A stretch of 64,000 bases of DNA from Micromonospora chersina (GCF_900091475.1 NZ_FMIB01000002.1:5208001-5272000); one strand, 5' to 3'. Shown: positions 50,174 to 59,517, counted from the stretch's first letter. The notes: generated by a model not told the origin, from the letters alone. Translations and numbers: made by a program.

Positions 50174-50261
50174 AGACGTACGAGCGAGCGATTTAGTTGC
50201 CCATGATCACGAAGAATTTCTCCGGCTCGGCCGCCTCCGCACCGCGCCGCCCCGCCTCCAC

Positions 50262-50267
50262 TACGGT
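50262..50267 (+). promoter_or_regulatory. -10 box of the first LOG gene
   Basis: TACGGT ends 6 nt before the ATG without a ribosome site, a leaderless arrangement. Confidence 0.45.
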
Positions 50268-50273
50268 GGCCCC

Positions 50274-51140
50274 ATGAGCCAGAGCGACGGACGGCCGGCC
50301 GGCCACGGGCCGAGCGGGGAACGGCACCGGGGCGCCGTCACGCTGCGCAACCGGGCCATCCCCACCAGCACCGCCGACCAGCGGCTGCTCGACTCCCGGG
50401 GCCGCGGCGACTGGAAGACCAAGGACGCCTGGCGGGCGCTGCGCATCCTGTCCGAGTTCGTCGAGGGCTTCGACACCCTCGCCGACCTGCCGCCCGCGGT
50501 CAGCGTCTTCGGCTCGGCGCGGAGCAAGCCGGAGAGCTTCGAGTGCCGGCTGGCCGAGGAGCTGGGCGGCGCGCTGGCCCGGGCCGGCTACGCGGTGATC
50601 ACCGGTGGCGGGCCGGGCGTCATGGAGGCGGCCAACCGGGGCGCCGGCCAGGCGGGCGGGCTCTCCGTGGGGTTGGGCATCGAGTTGCCGTTCGAGCAGG
50701 GCCTCAACGACTGGGTCGACCTGGCCATCGACTTCCGCTACTTCTTCGCGCGCAAGACGATGTTCGTCAAGTACGCCCAGGCCTTCGTGGTGCTGCCCGG
50801 CGGCTTCGGCACCATGGACGAGCTGTTCGAGGCGCTCACCCTGGTGCAGACCGGCAAGGTGACCCGCTTCCCCGTGGTGCTGATGGGCGTCGACTACTGG
50901 CGGGGCCTGCTCGACTGGCTGCGGGACAGCATGGCCGCCGAGGGCAAGATCGGGCCTACCGACCTGGACCTGATCTGCCTCACCGACGACGTCAACGAGG
51001 CGGTCCGGCACATCGTGGAGGCCGAGGCGGTGCTCTCCGCCGAGCAGGAGGCGGTCCGCGAGGAGGCGGTCGCCCGGGTGGCCGCCGACCAGCAGGCCGC
51101 CGCCGAGGCCGCCCCCGAAGGGCCGGCGGAGCAGGGCTGA
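50274..51140 (+). CDS. TIGR00730/LOG-family Rossmann protein
   Basis: A 288-aa protein of the LOG family (lysine decarboxylase-like fold, in fact nucleotide phosphoribohydrolases that release adenine-type bases from monophosphates). The motifs GGGPGVMEAANRGA at about residues 108-121 and PGGFGTMDELFEALT at about 174-188 are the binding and catalytic signatures. The first 45 residues and an Ala/Glu-rich tail of about 40 are extra. It sits after dapE, as in mycobacteria (Rv1205), and is followed one base later by a second LOG gene. Confidence 0.9.
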   Translation: MSQSDGRPAGHGPSGERHRGAVTLRNRAIPTSTADQRLLDSRGRGDWKTKDAWRALRILSEFVEGFDTLADLPPAVSVFGSARSKPESFECRLAEELGGALARAGYAVITGGGPGVMEAANRGAGQAGGLSVGLGIELPFEQGLNDWVDLAIDFRYFFARKTMFVKYAQAFVVLPGGFGTMDELFEALTLVQTGKVTRFPVVLMGVDYWRGLLDWLRDSMAAEGKIGPTDLDLICLTDDVNEAVRHIVEAEAVLSAEQEAVREEAVARVAADQQAAAEAAPEGPAEQG

Positions 51141-51141
51141 C

Positions 51142-51687
51142 ATGGCCAACGTCTGCGTGTTCTGCGCGTCCTCACGTACCCTCGACGCCCGCTGGCTGGA
51201 CCTGGCCACCGAGACCGGCGCGGCGCTCGCCCGGCGCGGGCACACCCTGGTCAGCGGCGGCGGGTGCGTGGGGATGATGGGCGCGGTGGCCGACGGGGCG
51301 CGGGCAGCCGGCGGCCGGACGCTTGGTGTCATCCCGCAGGCCCTGGTCGATTTGGAGGTCGCCGACCTGGCCTCCGACGAGCTGCTGGTCACCGACGGGA
51401 TGGCCAGCCGCAAGACCCTGATGATCGACAAGTCGGACGCGTTCGTCGCCCTGCCCGGCGGGCTCGGCACCCTGGACGAGCTGTTCGAGGTCTGGACGAC
51501 CGCCACCCTGGCCATGCACGCCAAGCCCATGGTGCTGGTGGACGCCGACGGCTTCTACCGCCCCCTCCTCGACTGGCTGCGCACCCTTGCCGACCAGCAC
51601 TTCCTCAAGCCCGCCGGCCTGGACCTCCTCCTGGTGGCCGACACGCTCCCGGAAGCCCTCGACCTCCTGGACGCCCGCCTCATCTGA
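51142..51687 (+). CDS. LOG-family protein (cytokinin riboside 5'-monophosphate phosphoribohydrolase-like)
   Basis: A compact 181-aa LOG protein: FCASSRTLDARW, GGGCVGMMGAVADGA and LPGGLGTLDELFEVWT. These are the group with demonstrated cytokinin-activating hydrolase activity in plants and in M. tuberculosis. It reads with the previous, longer LOG gene as one transcript. Two adjacent paralogues suggest different substrates or a heteromer. A 61-bp palindromic repeat lies 28 bases past the stop. Confidence 0.9.
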   Translation: MANVCVFCASSRTLDARWLDLATETGAALARRGHTLVSGGGCVGMMGAVADGARAAGGRTLGVIPQALVDLEVADLASDELLVTDGMASRKTLMIDKSDAFVALPGGLGTLDELFEVWTTATLAMHAKPMVLVDADGFYRPLLDWLRTLADQHFLKPAGLDLLLVADTLPEALDLLDARLI

Positions 51688-51715
51688 CCCGCCCCCGCTG
51701 GTCGCGCCCACCGCG

Positions 51716-51776
51716 GTCGATCATGAGGTTGACGGCGGAGTTGATCTCCCTGGATGCCGCCAACCTCATGATCGAC
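51716..51776 (+). repeat. 61-bp palindromic repeat, copy 2, intergenic
   Basis: Same 15-bp perfect terminal inverted repeats and the same length as the copy in alkA. It stands between the LOG pair and adnA, where its hairpin could stop transcription. Read in frame it would give VDHEVDGGVDLPGCRQPHDR, very close to the peptide that copy 1 adds to AlkA. Confidence 0.85.
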
Positions 51777-51834
51777 GTGAGCTGGCGTGGGGCGGCGGGC
51801 GGCGGGTTTTCCGGTGTCGTACCGGCGTGGTGGG

Positions 51835-54800
51835 ATGTCGGGGATGCAGGCGTACCGGTTGGTGCGCCGGCCCGGTGGTGTGGGGGCGGGGGTCCCCCAG
51901 GTCGCCGGGGCGGGGCAGGGGGGTGGTCGGTCCGGTGGGCCGGCCGGCACGGAGCCGCGATCCGGGGGGTCCGCGGGCGATGCCGCGCACCCGCCGCCGC
52001 TCCGGCCGGATCCCGTGCAGGCCGAGGTCGTCGCGCACACCGACGGGCCGATGCTGGTCGTCGGCGGCCCCGGCACCGGCAAGACCGGCACCCTGGTCGA
52101 GGCGGTCGCGGCCCGGGTGGCCGAGGGCGTCGACCCGGAGCACGTCCTGGTGCTGACCTTCGGCCGGCGGGGCGCCACCGACCTGCGCCACCGGATCGAG
52201 GCGCGGATCGCCGGCGACGGCCACCGCGTCGTCCGCGAGCCGCTGGTGCGCACCTTCCCGGCGTACGCCTTCGGGCTGCTCCGCCGCGCCGCCGCCGAGC
52301 GCGGCGAACCCTCGCCCCGGCTGCTCACCGGCCCCGAGCAGGATCTGATCATCCGCGAGCTGCTCGACGTGGTGGGCGAGGAGCCGGGTGACGACCCGGT
52401 CGGGTGGCCGGAGGATCTGCTCCCGGCACTGCGCACCCGGGCCTTCGCGCAGCAGCTCCGCGACCTGCTCATGCGCGCCGCGGAGCGGGGCGTCGGCCCC
52501 GTCGAGCTGGCCCGGCTGGGGGAGAAGCTGGGTCGCGCCGACTGGCCGGCCGCCGCCCGCTTCCTCAGGGAGTACGTGGCCGTCCTCGCCCTGCGCGACG
52601 TGAGCAACCGGGGCTCCATCGCGTACGACCCCGCCGAGCTGGTCCGGGCCGCCACCGGCATGCTCCTCGACGACCCGGAGCTGCTGGCCGCCGAGCGCCG
52701 CCGGCTGGCCCACGTCTACGTCGACGAGCTGGCCGACACCGACCCCGCCCAGCTCGACCTGCTCGCCGTCGTGGCCGGCGGCGGCAAGTCCCTGGTCGCC
52801 TTCGCCGACCCGGACTCCTCCACGTACGCCTTCCGCGGCGCCGACCCCACCGGGGTCACCACCTTCCCGCACCGGTTCCGCACCGCCTCCGGCGCGCCGG
52901 CCGCCCAGGTCACGCTGACCACCTCCTACCGGGCCGGCCCGCGGCTGCTGGCGGCGACCGCCCGACTGGCCCGCCGGCTGCGCGGGCCGGCGGCGCACCG
53001 GCGGCTGCGCCCGCTCCCCGACGCGCCACCCGGCACCGTGGAGGTACGCACCTTCCGCTCGGCCACCAGCGAGTCCGCCTGGCTGGCCCACGCCCTGCGC
53101 GAGGCACACCTGCTCGACGGCGTGCCCTGGTCCCGCATGGCGGTGCTGGTCCGCTCCACCGGCCGTCAGCTGCCCTCGCTGCGGCGCGCCCTGCACACCG
53201 CCGGGGTGCCGACCGTGGTGCACGGCGAGGACCTGCCGCTGCACCTCCAGCCCGGCGTGGCCCCGCTGCTGCTCCTGCTCCGCTGCGCGCTCGACCCCGA
53301 CCGGCTCGACGAGGAGTCGGCGGTCGCCCTGCTGCACTCGCCGCTGGGCGGCGCGGACCCGCTCGCCGAGCGGCGGCTGCGCCAGGGGCTGCGGGCGCTC
53401 GCGCTGGCCGCCGGCGACCGCCGCCCCTCCGGCGAGCTGATCGTGGAGGCGCTACGCGACCCGGCCGAGCTGGCCACCGTCGAGCGGCGCTGGGCCGCCC
53501 CGGCGCAGGCCGTGGCGCACCTGCTGGACACCGCCCGGCAGGCCGCCGCCACCCCCGGGGCGACCGCCGAGGACGTGCTCTGGGCGGTGTGGCGCGAGAG
53601 CGGCCTCGCCGAGCGCTGGGCCGGTGCGATCACCCGCGGCCGGGCGGCCACCGGGGAGCACGAGACCGCGCAGCGCTGGCGGGCCGAGGCCGCCGACCGC
53701 GACCTTGACGCCGTCATGGTCCTCTTCGACGCGGCGGCCCGGTTCACCGACCGGCTGCCCGGCGCGCGCACCGAGGTCTTCCTCGACCACGTGCTCGGCC
53801 AGGAGCTGCCGGCCGACACGCTCGCCGCCAGTGCCGACCGGGGCGAGGCCGTACGCCTGCTCACCGCGCACGCCGCCAAGGGCCTGGAGTGGGACCTGGT
53901 GGCCGTCGCCGGGGTACAGGAGGGCGTCTGGCCGGACCTGCGGCTTCGCGGCAGCCTGCTCGGCTCCGAGCGGCTGGTCGACGTGCTGGCCGGGCGCGCC
54001 GACGGCGCCGGGCTGCGGGCCAGCCTGGTCGGGCAGACCTCGGCGCTGCTGGACGAGGAGCGCCGGCTGTTCCACGTCGCCGTGAGCCGGGCCCGGCGCC
54101 GGCTGCTGGTCACCGCTGTCGCCTCGGCGGCGGTCGGCGGCGACGACCACGAGGAGCAGCCCAGCCGCTTCCTGCACGAGCTGGCCGCCATCGACCCGCC
54201 CGCCGTCGGCGGAGGCGGCACCGCACCGCCCGGCCCGGACCCCGGACCGCGCCCGAGCGGCCCGACCGGCGGCACCCCGACCGGCCACGGTCCGACCGGC
54301 GGCGCCCCGACCGGCGGCGCCTCGACCGGCCACGGTCCGACCGGCGGCGCCGCAGCCGGCGTGGCGCCGGACGGGCCGGTGCCGGTGGGGGACGAGGACC
54401 CGCAGGACGGCACGCCGGGCGCGCTGCCGGTCACCCTGCCGCCGCGCGGGCTCACCCTGTCCGCGCTGGTGGCGGAGCTGCGTACCGCGGTCACCGACCC
54501 GGCGGCGCCGGTCACCCGGCGGCGCGCGGCGGCGGCCGAGCTGGCCCGGCTGGCCGCCGCCGGGGTGCCCGGGGCGCACCCGGACGACTGGTGGGGGCTT
54601 CGTGGCCTTTCCGACGACCGGCCGCTTGTCGACGAGGGCGAGCCGGTGCGGGTCACCCCGTCGGCCATGGAGAGCGCGCTGCGGTGCAGCCTGCGCTGGC
54701 TGCTGGAGCGCCACGGCGGCAGCGCCCCGGCCAGCGCCGCGCAGGGTGTCGGCAACCTGGTGCACGCCGCCGCCATGCTGGCCGAGGACGCCAGTGTCGA

Positions 54801-55428
54801 CCGGACCGCCCTGCTGGAGTACGTGGCCGCCCGGTTCGACGCCATCGAGCTGGCCGCCCGCTGGATGGTCGGCCCGGAACGGGCCCGCGCCGAGGCCATG
54901 GTGGACAAGCTGCTGCGGTGGCTGGCCGGCAACCCGCGGCGGCTGCTCGCCATCGAGCACGAGTTCGCGGTCCGCCTCGACGACCCGCGGCGGCCGGTCG
55001 AGCTGACCGGCCGGGTCGACCGGCTGGAGGTCGACGCCGACGGGCGGCTCGTGGTCATCGACCTGAAGACCGGCAAGTCCACGGCGGTCACCGAGCGGGA
55101 GGTGGCCGAGCACCCGCAGCTCGGCGCCTACCAGGCGGCCGTGGAGGCGGGGGCGTTCGCCGACTTCGGCGAGGAGTCCGGGGGCGCCGCGCTCGTGCAG
55201 CTCGGCACCGGTGCGAAGGACGCCAAGGAGCAGGCGCAGCCGGCCGCCGGGGAGGGTCCCGAGGCCGGCTGGGCCACCGCGCTGGTCCGGCGTACCGCCG
55301 ACACGATGGCCGCCGCCACCTTCGCGGCCGTCGCCAACTCGAAGTGCCGGGTCTGCCCGGTGCGGACGAGCTGCCCGGTCTCCGGCCAGGGTCGCCAGGT
55401 CGTCGAGCCGCCCACGGAGCAACCATGA
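51835..55428 (+). CDS. adnA: AdnA subunit of the AdnAB helicase-nuclease
   Basis: One half of the actinobacterial double-strand-break resection motor. About 1197 aa. UvrD-like motor: Walker A GGPGTGKTGTLVEAV, motif II YVDELADTDPAQ (the usual Gln of DExQDT is Ala here), and TAHAAKGLEWDLVAVAG. A Gly/Thr/Pro linker of 15-bp repeats follows, then a RecB-type nuclease with LEVDADGRLVVIDLKTGKS and the iron-sulfur cluster CRVCPVRTSC plus CSLRW. Two ATGs (51835, 51844) could start it; GGTGGGA suits the second. The stop overlaps adnB (ATGA). Confidence 0.92.
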   Translation: MSGMQAYRLVRRPGGVGAGVPQVAGAGQGGGRSGGPAGTEPRSGGSAGDAAHPPPLRPDPVQAEVVAHTDGPMLVVGGPGTGKTGTLVEAVAARVAEGVDPEHVLVLTFGRRGATDLRHRIEARIAGDGHRVVREPLVRTFPAYAFGLLRRAAAERGEPSPRLLTGPEQDLIIRELLDVVGEEPGDDPVGWPEDLLPALRTRAFAQQLRDLLMRAAERGVGPVELARLGEKLGRADWPAAARFLREYVAVLALRDVSNRGSIAYDPAELVRAATGMLLDDPELLAAERRRLAHVYVDELADTDPAQLDLLAVVAGGGKSLVAFADPDSSTYAFRGADPTGVTTFPHRFRTASGAPAAQVTLTTSYRAGPRLLAATARLARRLRGPAAHRRLRPLPDAPPGTVEVRTFRSATSESAWLAHALREAHLLDGVPWSRMAVLVRSTGRQLPSLRRALHTAGVPTVVHGEDLPLHLQPGVAPLLLLLRCALDPDRLDEESAVALLHSPLGGADPLAERRLRQGLRALALAAGDRRPSGELIVEALRDPAELATVERRWAAPAQAVAHLLDTARQAAATPGATAEDVLWAVWRESGLAERWAGAITRGRAATGEHETAQRWRAEAADRDLDAVMVLFDAAARFTDRLPGARTEVFLDHVLGQELPADTLAASADRGEAVRLLTAHAAKGLEWDLVAVAGVQEGVWPDLRLRGSLLGSERLVDVLAGRADGAGLRASLVGQTSALLDEERRLFHVAVSRARRRLLVTAVASAAVGGDDHEEQPSRFLHELAAIDPPAVGGGGTAPPGPDPGPRPSGPTGGTPTGHGPTGGAPTGGASTGHGPTGGAAAGVAPDGPVPVGDEDPQDGTPGALPVTLPPRGLTLSALVAELRTAVTDPAAPVTRRRAAAAELARLAAAGVPGAHPDDWWGLRGLSDDRPLVDEGEPVRVTPSAMESALRCSLRWLLERHGGSAPASAAQGVGNLVHAAAMLAEDASVDRTALLEYVAARFDAIELAARWMVGPERARAEAMVDKLLRWLAGNPRRLLAIEHEFAVRLDDPRRPVELTGRVDRLEVDADGRLVVIDLKTGKSTAVTEREVAEHPQLGAYQAAVEAGAFADFGEESGGAALVQLGTGAKDAKEQAQPAAGEGPEAGWATALVRRTADTMAAATFAAVANSKCRVCPVRTSCPVSGQGRQVVEPPTEQP
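54264..54353 (+). repeat. 15-bp coding minisatellite in adnA, six copies
   Basis: Units GACCGGCGGCGCCCC or GACCGGCCACGGTCC follow each other at 54264, 54279, 54294, 54309, 54324 and 54339. They encode the flexible TG-rich linker between motor and nuclease. Confidence 0.85.
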
Positions 55429-58400
55429 CGACGCAGCCGACCCTGTTCAGCGCCACCGCCACGCCGGCGCCCCGGACCGCCGACGCGGGCCCCCGCTACA
55501 CCCCGGTCGAGCTGGCCAAACTGCTCCGGCTGCCGGCGCCCACCCGGGAACAGGCGTCGATCATCGCCGCGCCGGTGGAGCCGCTGCTGGTGGTGGCGGG
55601 CGCCGGCTCGGGCAAGACCGAGACGATGGCCGCGCGGGTGGTCTGGCTGGTCGCGAACCAGTACGTCCGCCCCGAGCACATCCTCGGCCTCACCTTCACC
55701 CGCAAGGCCGCCGGCGAGCTGGCACACCGCGTACGCACCCGGCTCGACCAGCTCATCCGCCGGCTCGGCCGGCAGGGCCGGGACCCGCACGAGGACCCCC
55801 TCGCGGGCGAGCCGACGGTCTCCACCTACCACTCCTACGCGGGCCGGATCGTCACCGAGCACGGGCTGCGCGCCGGCTACGAGCCGACCACCCGGCTGCT
55901 CACCGAGGCGTCCCGCTGGCAGCTCGTCGACCTGCTGGTTCGCAACTACGACGGCGACATGTCCGAGGTGGACCGGATGCCGTCCACCATCACGGACGCG
56001 GTGCTCGCCCTGGCCGGCGAGCTGGACGAGCACCTGGTCGACCCGGACGAGCTGGCCGCCTGGACCGGCCGGTTCTTCGCCGAGGTGCAGTCCCGGCCCG
56101 GCCGGGTCTACGCCGACGTGCGCAAGGCCCTCCAGCTCCAGCAGACCCGGCTGAAGCTGCTCCCGCTGGTCCGCGCGTACGCCCGGCGCAAGGACGACTT
56201 CGAGGCCATGGACTTCGCCGACCAGCTGGCCCGGGCCGCCCGGGTGGCCCGCGACCACCCTGGCGTCGGCGTGATCGAGCGGGACCGGTTCCGGGTGGTG
56301 CTGCTCGACGAGTACCAGGACACCAGCCACGCCCAGGTGGTGCTGCTCAACGCGCTCTTCGGCGGCGGCCACCCGGTGACCGCGGTGGGCGACCCCTGCC
56401 AGTCCATCTACGGCTGGCGGGGGGCCAGCGCCGGCACGCTCGACCGGTTCCCCACCGAGTTCGCCCGCACCGACGGGGCCCCCGCCGAGGTGCTCGGCCT
56501 CACCACGAGCTGGCGCAACCGGCCGGAGATCCTCGGCGTCGCCAACGCGCTCTCGGTGCCGCTGCGGGCGGCCGGCGCCCGGGTGCCCGAACTGCGCGCC
56601 GCGCTCAGCGTCCGCGACCCCATCCCGCACCGCAGCCCCGGCGGGCGGGCCGCCGGCACCGTGCACTGCGCGCTGCTGGAGACGTACGCCGACGAGGCCG
56701 AATGGATCGCGGACAGCGTGCTGTCCGCCTGGCGGGGCGCGGCCGGGATGCCGGACTCCCTGCCCGAGCACATCCCGGCGCACCGGCGCCCCACCACGGC
56801 CGTGCTGGTCCGGCTGCGCAGCCAGATCCCGGCGATCGAGGCGGCGCTGCGCGCCCGGGGGCTGCCGGTCGACGTGGTCGGGCTGGGCGGGCTGCTGGAC
56901 ACCCCGGAGGTCCGGGACGTGGTCTGCACGCTGCGGGTGCTCGCCGACCCGACGGACGGGGCGGCGCTGCTGCGGTTGCTCACCGGCGCGCGCTGGCGGA
57001 TCGGGCCGCGCGACCTCGTCGCCCTGCACCGGCGGGCCCGGGCCATCGCGCGGGCCCGGCGGGAGGTGACCGGTGACGACGGGCCGGAGATCACCGTGGA
57101 CGCGCTGGACGAGGCCACCCTCGTCGAGGCGCTGGCCGACCTGGGGCCGGCGCAGGCGTACTCGGCGGAGGGGTACGCGCGGCTGCGGTCGTACGGGATG
57201 GAGCTGGCGCTGCTGCGCTACCGGCTGGACCAGTCCCTGCCGGAGCTGATCGCGGACATCGAGCGCACCATCGGCCTGGACGTGGAGGTGGCGGTCCGGG
57301 CCGGCCGGGACGGCGCCGGCGACGCCGGGCTGGCCCGCGCCCACCTGGACGCGCTCGGCGACGTGGCGGCCCGGTTCAGCGGCGAGACCCCCGGCGCCAC
57401 GCTGGCCGGGTTCCTCGCCTACCTGGCCGCCGCCGAGGACGAGGAGCGCGGCCTGACCCCGGGCGAGGTCGAGGTGGTGGAAGGCGCGGTGCAGATACTC
57501 ACCGCCCACGCCGCCAAGGGGCTGGAGTGGGACGTGGTGTCGGTCGCCGGGCTGACCCGGGGCGTCTGGCCGGGGCCGGTGCGCAACTCCGACCACTGGC
57601 TGGGCGGGCTCGGCGTGCTGCCGTTCCCGCTGCGCGGCGACGCGGACGGGCTGCCCGAGCTGGGCCTGTCCGGGGCGGAGGACCAGCGCGGGGTGGCCCG
57701 GGCCGTGGAGGAGTTCACCGACGCCTGGCGGGCGCACGACGAGCGGGAGGAGCGCCGCCTGGCGTACGTGGCGGTGACCCGGCCCCGCCGGCTGCTGCTC
57801 TGCTCCGGCTACTGGTGGGGGGAGGGGACGAAGCGGTTCCGCGGCCCCTCGGTCTTCCTCCGCGAGGTGCACGACGTCTGCCTGGCCGGCGGGGACGGCC
57901 ACCTGGTCGACGCCTGGGCGCCCGAGCCGGCCGGGGACGCGGTCAACCCGACCACCGAGACGGTGCTGCGGGCCGAGTGGCCTGCCGACCCGCTCGGCGC
58001 CCGCCGTCCGGCGCTGGCCGAGGCCGCCGCCCTGGTCCGCCGCTACCTGGCCGACCCCGAGGCGGCCCGCCGCGAGGAGTCCCTGCTGGCGGCCGCCGCG
58101 CCGCCCACGCCGGCACCCGCCGACGACGCGGCCACGCCGGCACCCGCCGGGGACGCCGGCACGACGGCGCCCGTCGAGGACGCCGAGGTGGCCCGCTGGC
58201 GGCGGGAGGCCGACCTGCTCCTCGCCGAACGGGCCGAGCTGGCCCGGCGGGCCGAGGCGGTCGAGGTGGAGCTGCCCGGGCACCTGTCGGTGACCCAGCT
58301 CGTGGCGCTGCGCCGCGACCCGGAGGCCCTGGCCCGGACGCTGCGCCGCCCCATGCCCACCGAGCCCAACCCGTACGCCCGGCGGGGCACCGCCTTCCAC

Positions 58401-58901
58401 ACCTGGCTGGAGCAGCGCTTCGGCGCCGACCGGCTGCTCGACGTGGACGAACTGCCCGGCGCGGCCGACGACGACGCCGCCCCGGACGAGGCGCTCACCG
58501 AACTCCAGGAGCGCTTCCTGGCCAGCGAGTGGGCCGACCGGGTGCCGGTGGAGGTGGAGGTGCCCTTCGCCACAGTGATCGCCGGGGTGGTGGTCCGGGG
58601 CCGGATGGACGCCGTCTTCGCCCGTCCCGGTGGCCGCTTCGACGTGGTCGACTGGAAGACCGGCCGGCAGCCCGCCGGGCGGGAGGCGGACGCCGCCGCC
58701 GTGCAGCTCGCCGTCTACCGGCTGGCCTGGGCCGAGCTGGCCGGGGTGCCGGTCGACCGGGTCGGCGCCGCCTTCCACTACGTCCGGGACGGGGTGACCG
58801 TCCGCCCGGCCGACCTGCTCGACGCCGAGGGGCTGACCGCGCTCGTCGCCGCGGTACCGGAATTTTCGACAGAGGGCGCGGCGTTGCGGAGATCGTGGTA
58901 G
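55425..58901 (+). CDS. adnB: AdnB subunit of the AdnAB helicase-nuclease
   Basis: The second half, 1158 aa. Full UvrD motor: Walker A VVAGAGSGKTETMAARV at about residue 57, GLTFTRKAAGELAHRV, motif II LLDEYQDTSHAQ, GDPCQSIYGWRGAS, and TAHAAKGLEWDVVSVAG. C-terminal RecB-like nuclease with VRGRMDAVFARPG and VVDWKTGRQ but no iron-sulfur cysteines, as known for AdnB. In mycobacteria AdnAB resects ends for recombination in place of RecBCD. Coupled to adnA by a 4-bp overlap. The transcript may stop at the hairpin at 58942. Confidence 0.94.
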   Translation: MTTQPTLFSATATPAPRTADAGPRYTPVELAKLLRLPAPTREQASIIAAPVEPLLVVAGAGSGKTETMAARVVWLVANQYVRPEHILGLTFTRKAAGELAHRVRTRLDQLIRRLGRQGRDPHEDPLAGEPTVSTYHSYAGRIVTEHGLRAGYEPTTRLLTEASRWQLVDLLVRNYDGDMSEVDRMPSTITDAVLALAGELDEHLVDPDELAAWTGRFFAEVQSRPGRVYADVRKALQLQQTRLKLLPLVRAYARRKDDFEAMDFADQLARAARVARDHPGVGVIERDRFRVVLLDEYQDTSHAQVVLLNALFGGGHPVTAVGDPCQSIYGWRGASAGTLDRFPTEFARTDGAPAEVLGLTTSWRNRPEILGVANALSVPLRAAGARVPELRAALSVRDPIPHRSPGGRAAGTVHCALLETYADEAEWIADSVLSAWRGAAGMPDSLPEHIPAHRRPTTAVLVRLRSQIPAIEAALRARGLPVDVVGLGGLLDTPEVRDVVCTLRVLADPTDGAALLRLLTGARWRIGPRDLVALHRRARAIARARREVTGDDGPEITVDALDEATLVEALADLGPAQAYSAEGYARLRSYGMELALLRYRLDQSLPELIADIERTIGLDVEVAVRAGRDGAGDAGLARAHLDALGDVAARFSGETPGATLAGFLAYLAAAEDEERGLTPGEVEVVEGAVQILTAHAAKGLEWDVVSVAGLTRGVWPGPVRNSDHWLGGLGVLPFPLRGDADGLPELGLSGAEDQRGVARAVEEFTDAWRAHDEREERRLAYVAVTRPRRLLLCSGYWWGEGTKRFRGPSVFLREVHDVCLAGGDGHLVDAWAPEPAGDAVNPTTETVLRAEWPADPLGARRPALAEAAALVRRYLADPEAARREESLLAAAAPPTPAPADDAATPAPAGDAGTTAPVEDAEVARWRREADLLLAERAELARRAEAVEVELPGHLSVTQLVALRRDPEALARTLRRPMPTEPNPYARRGTAFHTWLEQRFGADRLLDVDELPGAADDDAAPDEALTELQERFLASEWADRVPVEVEVPFATVIAGVVVRGRMDAVFARPGGRFDVVDWKTGRQPAGREADAAAVQLAVYRLAWAELAGVPVDRVGAAFHYVRDGVTVRPADLLDAEGLTALVAAVPEFSTEGAALRRSW

Positions 58902-58941
58902 GTTAGGCGCGTTGCAGTTTTGGTTTCCAGAGACTCTGTGT

Positions 58942-58969
58942 GCGCCTGGCGGATTGTGGCCCCAGGCGC
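58942..58969 (+). terminator. terminator-like hairpin in the adnB-cspA gap
   Basis: GCGCCTGG pairs with CCAGGCGC around 12 nt, followed by TCTTTGTTGTG. It stands 40 nt after adnB and 134 nt before cspA. It may end adnB transcription or act as an attenuator in the long cspA leader, since a TAGGTT box lies upstream at about 58901. No gene is seen in this 201-bp gap. Confidence 0.55.
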
Positions 58970-59102
58970 TCTTTGTTGTGTCCGGAGTTCTCCGGGCGGG
59001 GCGACCAGCAGCGACAGGTACACCGCGCACACGCGTGCGGCGTGCTCCTCTTCGGTCCGCAACAGGTGCGGGTCCGAACGTTCCGTCAAGGAGACGAAAC
59101 AC

Positions 59103-59306
59103 ATGGCAATTGGCACCGTCAAGTGGTTCAACGCTGACAAGGGCTTCGGCTTCATCACCCCGGACGACGGCGGCGCCGACGTCTTCGCCCACTTCTCGGC
59201 GATCCAGACCTCCGGCTACCGGAGCCTGGACGAGAACCAGCGGGTCGAGTTCGAGGTGACCCAGGGCCAGAAGGGCCCGCAGGCGGAGAACATCCGTCCG
59301 CTCTGA
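59103..59306 (+). CDS. cspA: cold-shock domain protein
   Basis: A 67-aa RNA chaperone with the single cold-shock domain: [21 protein letters not shown] has RNP1 (KGFGFI), and VFAHFSAI has RNP2. Length equals the usual 66-67. It melts RNA structure at low temperature. ATG with AAGGAGA nine bases upstream and a long, structured 5' region. It stands next to a DEAD-box helicase gene, the other half of cold RNA handling. Confidence 0.96.
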   Translation: MAIGTVKWFNADKGFGFITPDDGGADVFAHFSAIQTSGYRSLDENQRVEFEVTQGQKGPQAENIRPL

Positions 59307-59332
59307 TCTTCGGATCATCCGGTAACACCCAT

Positions 59333-59349
59333 CGCGCCCCCCGGGCGCG
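59333..59349 (+). terminator. hairpin terminator after cspA
   Basis: CGCGCCC and GGGCGCG pair with loop CCC, 26 bases past the cspA stop. Confidence 0.55.
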
Positions 59350-59418
59350 GTGACGGGCCGGTCCGCTGCGCCGCCCACCCGCTCCGCGGGACGTGGCGTG
59401 CTGCGGCGGGCCGGCCCG

Positions 59419-59424
59419 TACCTT
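59419..59424 (+). promoter_or_regulatory. possible -10 box of the DEAD-box helicase gene
   Basis: TACCTT lies 94 nt before the start codon and would give a leader of about 85 nt that contains the two hairpins described next. No clear -35. Confidence 0.35.
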
Positions 59425-59442
59425 TCGGTTCGTGCTTGTGAC

Positions 59443-59511
59443 CACCGGCCACGCCGGTGACGCGCCGCTCGTCGGCGCCCTTCCTCGACACGTGCCGCGT
59501 CGAGGAAGGCT
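59443..59511 (+). promoter_or_regulatory. two-hairpin leader that buries the helicase ribosome site
   Basis: Hairpin 1: CACCGGC-CAC-GCCGGTG (59443-59459). Hairpin 2: CCTTCCTCGAC pairs perfectly with GTCGAGGAAGG (59479-59489 and 59499-59509), extended by CG/CG inside and followed at once by CTTTTCG and the ATG. The right arm contains the only Shine-Dalgarno, GAGGAAGG. The structure can therefore block translation and, with the T-run, resembles an intrinsic terminator. Confidence 0.7.
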
Positions 59512-59517
59512 TTTCGC

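Noticed and set aside
58912..59259. Plus-strand frame starting at ATG-like codons in the cspA leader
   Set aside because: It runs into cspA in another frame, has no Shine-Dalgarno and mirrors the structured leader.
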